Part shown: one piece after another, positions 7,158-8,812 of the stretch
How the letters are laid out: the number at the start of each line of letters is the position of its first letter
Position numbering within the stretch: the stretch's first letter is position 1
From: an uncultured Veillonella sp.
GTDB taxonomy: Bacteria; Bacillota; Negativicutes; Veillonellales; Veillonellaceae
Assembly (NCBI GenBank): GCA_937930265.1
Contig: CALGLI010000249.1
Span: 1 to 8,812, forward strand
DNA: 8,812 bases
Direction of reading: 5' to 3'
Notes under the pieces: model-generated
Seen by the model: the letters and a program-made list of their open reading frames with translations, nothing else
Database searches by the model: none
What the model was told of the DNA's origin: nothing
Position numbers and translations under genes: made by a program

Positions 7158-7785
7158 AAGGTCCTCCTTCGCTTACAATACGGTCATAGTCTTCTTTCGT
7201 ATCAATATCAATACCACTATGCATAGTATGTTGCCTTTCAAGCCATACATATGTAACATGAGGAGCCCCTTCGCCCCTCAAAATGACACGTCCCCCCATA
7301 TCGCCAGGAATCAAGCGTAATGCATCCGCCCAATATCTACCAAACACTACGGGATTGCCTCGTTCTTGGTGCGGTCCATACTGTGGCTGTACAATAGCTT
7401 TCTCGTCGCCAATATCTCTGAAAGCATTACACAAGTCGTCAATAACTTGCACATTCAATAGAGGTTGGTCGATCACACCACATACAATTGCTTCCAGTCG
7501 TTCTTTCTGTGTCTGTTCCCATTGCAATAAGGCCTCTACCCCTAATCGGATCGATGTACCCTGTCCCAACAGTGGTTGCTCATTAGGCACAGGAATACCC
7601 TGCACCTTACGCACCATATCTTCCACACCCATACGTGGATCAATGACCACCGCTAGCGGGTGTATCCTGCCATACTTAGAGAGAGCAATCTCTAACAAGG
7701 TATGTCCTTGATAGGTCATCAATTGCTTCGCACATCCCATACGTTTCGATTGTCCAGCCCCTAATACTACGCATCCTATTGCCAT
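7132..7785 (-). CDS. mocA: MocA-like molybdenum cofactor cytidylyltransferase
   Basis: A 217-residue nucleotidyltransferase of the MocA/YgfJ branch, expected to join CTP to Mo-molybdopterin and so make the cytosine-dinucleotide cofactor used by xanthine-dehydrogenase-type enzymes. The nucleotide-binding start VVLGAGQSKRMG (6-17) is followed by Lys20 and GQGTSIRLGV (74-83). The metal-binding aspartate lies in CGVIDQPLL (102-110, Asp106). GNPVVFGR (143-150), PGDMGGR (160-166) and a C-terminal DIDTKEDYD (193-201) complete the family pattern. CTP rather than GTP is inferred from the gene neighbourhood and subfamily look, not proven. I chose the ATG at 7785 because AAAGGGTG lies 5 bases upstream. 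A TTG at 7809 would add eight residues before the beta strand. It overlaps yqeC by 10 bases and yqeB by 26. Confidence 0.88.
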   Translation of the reverse strand: MAIGCVVLGAGQSKRMGCAKQLMTYQGHTLLEIALSKYGRIHPLAVVIDPRMGVEDMVRKVQGIPVPNEQPLLGQGTSIRLGVEALLQWEQTQKERLEAIVCGVIDQPLLNVQVIDDLCNAFRDIGDEKAIVQPQYGPHQERGNPVVFGRYWADALRLIPGDMGGRVILRGEGAPHVTYVWLERQHTMHSGIDIDTKEDYDRIVSEGGPYETNHSHP

Positions 7786-8531
7786 ATTAGCACCCTTTGT
7801 ATACAACAATTTTCACGATACCCATTAGCCAATACCACTTTGTGTAATGGAAGAGGTTGTAAGGCTTGTAAAAATGCATCCACCACTGTTGAGTCTACTG
7901 TATCGCATCCTGTACAGAATACGATTCGTTTCCCCCGAGCATATTGAAAGATACCATTGTTGTGTCCTAATAGCTTTACAACTCCTTCTGGAGTTATTCT
8001 ATCCCCCAGTGGAATCTCCATAATAGCCTGTACTTCTTCTATGCGATGTACATAGTCCGCTGTGATTGGTTTGCCTAAGACCTGCATATTCACTACTGCA
8101 ATGGTAGTCACCGTTTTAGTCGGTATCACTGGTTCGTGAGGCTTAGGGGCTTTTAACCACTTGGTTTTTGCCCCATCTGCCTCAACAACAATAGACCAAT
8201 CTGGATGGAGATCATGCAATGTATTTAGTAATTCCGGCTCTAGCCCTACTACTTTATGACCTGCTATCGATTGGAACCAAGATCCCATCTGACCATGTTT
8301 CATTTGTTCTACAATATGAGACTCACCCAGTGTTAAGTCATCCCCATAGTAGGGGTTCCAAGGAGCCACTTGTTCAGAGCCCATCTTTGTTGTCGTCGTC
8401 ACCACTACTGGTCGCTCTAGACTGACTGCCACAGAACCTAGTTTAGATACAACAGTTGTTTTGCCACCAGCCCCTACGACAGCAAGTATCCCAGGTTCTA
8501 GTAAGGATTCCCAGTACTTCCTATCACTCAT
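7776..8531 (-). CDS. yqeC: YqeC-like P-loop accessory protein
   Basis: A 251-residue protein of the YqeC family, a putative accessory factor of selenium-dependent molybdenum hydroxylases with no settled reaction. The N terminus carries a compact P-loop, VVGAGGKTT (18-26), then a TTTTKM strand (45-50). The family signature is at 115-136: VVEADGAKTKWLKAPKPHEP followed by VIP. The motif around 205-210 reads FCTGCD, where I recall relatives having an NKxD-like nucleotide-specificity motif, so nucleotide handling may differ here. It also creates a CxxC pair (Cys206, Cys209), and a CysCys pair lies near the C terminus (242-243). The ATG has AGGAG (8539-8543) 7 bases upstream, 26 bases after the hydroxylase stop. 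The end overlaps mocA by 10 bases. There is no signal peptide or membrane segment. Confidence 0.86.
   Translation of the reverse strand: MSDRKYWESLLEPGILAVVGAGGKTTVVSKLGSVAVSLERPVVVTTTTKMGSEQVAPWNPYYGDDLTLGESHIVEQMKHGQMGSWFQSIAGHKVVGLEPELLNTLHDLHPDWSIVVEADGAKTKWLKAPKPHEPVIPTKTVTTIAVVNMQVLGKPITADYVHRIEEVQAIMEIPLGDRITPEGVVKLLGHNNGIFQYARGKRIVFCTGCDTVDSTVVDAFLQALQPLPLHKVVLANGYRENCCIQRVLIWQ
7791..7798 (-). promoter_or_regulatory. Ribosome site fixing the mocA start
   Basis: Minus-strand AAAGGGTG lies 5 bases before the ATG at 7785, inside the last codons of yqeC. It favours this start over an upstream TTG at 7809. Confidence 0.55.
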
Positions 8532-8557
8532 CTTGACGCTCCTATTGCTTACTCGAC

Positions 8558-8812
8558 TTATTTTTCTTGTAACGCCATATACACCCGTTCTGGAATCATT
8601 GGCAATGTAGTTACCTCAGCACCTGTAGCGTTCAAGATAGCCCCTTGAATCGCTGGACAAGATGTATTGATAACTACTTCCCCAATGGATTTAATACCGT
8701 AGGCACCAGTTGGTTCATAAGATTCCACAAAGTCTACATGAACATTACCAGTATCTAGCCGTGTTGGTAATTTATAATGCATGAAATTGTTCGTTTCTAA
8801 CACACCGCGAGA
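8558..8812 (-). CDS. Molybdopterin-binding hydroxylase subunit, C-terminal fragment
   Basis: The last 84 residues of the large, molybdenum-cofactor-binding subunit of a xanthine-dehydrogenase-family hydroxylase. The reading frame stays open to the window edge, so the gene starts outside. The first visible codons continue a protein and no start should be placed at the GTG near 8803. Family features are NFMHYKLPTRLD (9-20 of the fragment) and GAYGIKSIGE (36-45). The glutamate ending the latter corresponds to the active-site base of the family (Glu1261 in bovine xanthine oxidase). This is followed by a SCPAIQGAILNATG helix and the C-terminal PMIPERVYMALQEK. The downstream YqeC/MocA/YqeB/XdhC genes suggest a selenium-dependent purine or related hydroxylase with a cytosine-dinucleotide cofactor. 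The substrate cannot be told from this fragment. Confidence 0.88.
   Translation of the reverse strand, partial: SRGVLETNNFMHYKLPTRLDTGNVHVDFVESYEPTGAYGIKSIGEVVINTSCPAIQGAILNATGAEVTTLPMIPERVYMALQEK

Noticed and set aside
7283..7711. A 142-codon open frame on the plus strand.
   Set aside because: It lies wholly antisense to mocA, whose family motifs are clear. It has no ribosome site and its composition looks like a shadow frame.

Overview
All eleven protein genes I can support lie on the minus strand, packed end to end with short gaps or overlaps, so transcription runs from the right edge to the left. The gene set points to an anaerobic, low-to-mid GC Firmicute. The cdaA-cdaR-glmM cluster is a Firmicute hallmark. 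The YqeB/YqeC/MocA set beside a xanthine-dehydrogenase-type subunit is typical of anaerobes such as Negativicutes, Clostridia and enterococci. Veillonella or a close relative is my best guess, inferred from gene content and protein style only. There is no rRNA or other taxonomic marker in the window.

Right block (about 5320-8812): a molybdenum hydroxylase and its maturation genes. In transcription order these are the last 84 residues of a molybdopterin-binding hydroxylase subunit (xanthine dehydrogenase family, cut by the window edge), a YqeC-like P-loop protein, a MocA-like cytidylyltransferase, a YqeB/EF2563-family protein, an XdhC Rossmann-domain protein, and a separate small XdhC/CoxI N-terminal-domain protein. 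By family knowledge, MocA makes the cytosine-dinucleotide form of the cofactor, XdhC proteins prepare and hand over the (sulfurated) cofactor, and YqeB and YqeC mark hydroxylases thought to carry a labile selenium. The enzyme was probably a purine hydroxylase, but the substrate cannot be read from this fragment.

Junction (5218-5319): 102 bases holding a hairpin that probably ends the right operon. A candidate promoter for the left operon lies directly against it.

Left block (161-5217): cdaA (membrane diadenylate cyclase), cdaR (its YbbR-domain regulator), a COG2509-type FAD-dependent oxidoreductase, glmM (phosphoglucosamine mutase) and an unrecognised 113-residue protein. CdaA, CdaR and GlmM are known to act together, linking c-di-AMP level to cell-wall precursor synthesis. 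The FAD protein sits inside this trio and the small protein is coupled to the end of glmM. Bases 1-160 hold two hairpins and no gene.

I see no mobile element, CRISPR array, tRNA or rRNA. Most of the window is recognisable biology. The points most worth a second look are the split and order-reversed XdhC, the altered C-terminal motif of YqeC, the FAD enzyme within the c-di-AMP/GlmM cluster, and the unknown protein after glmM.
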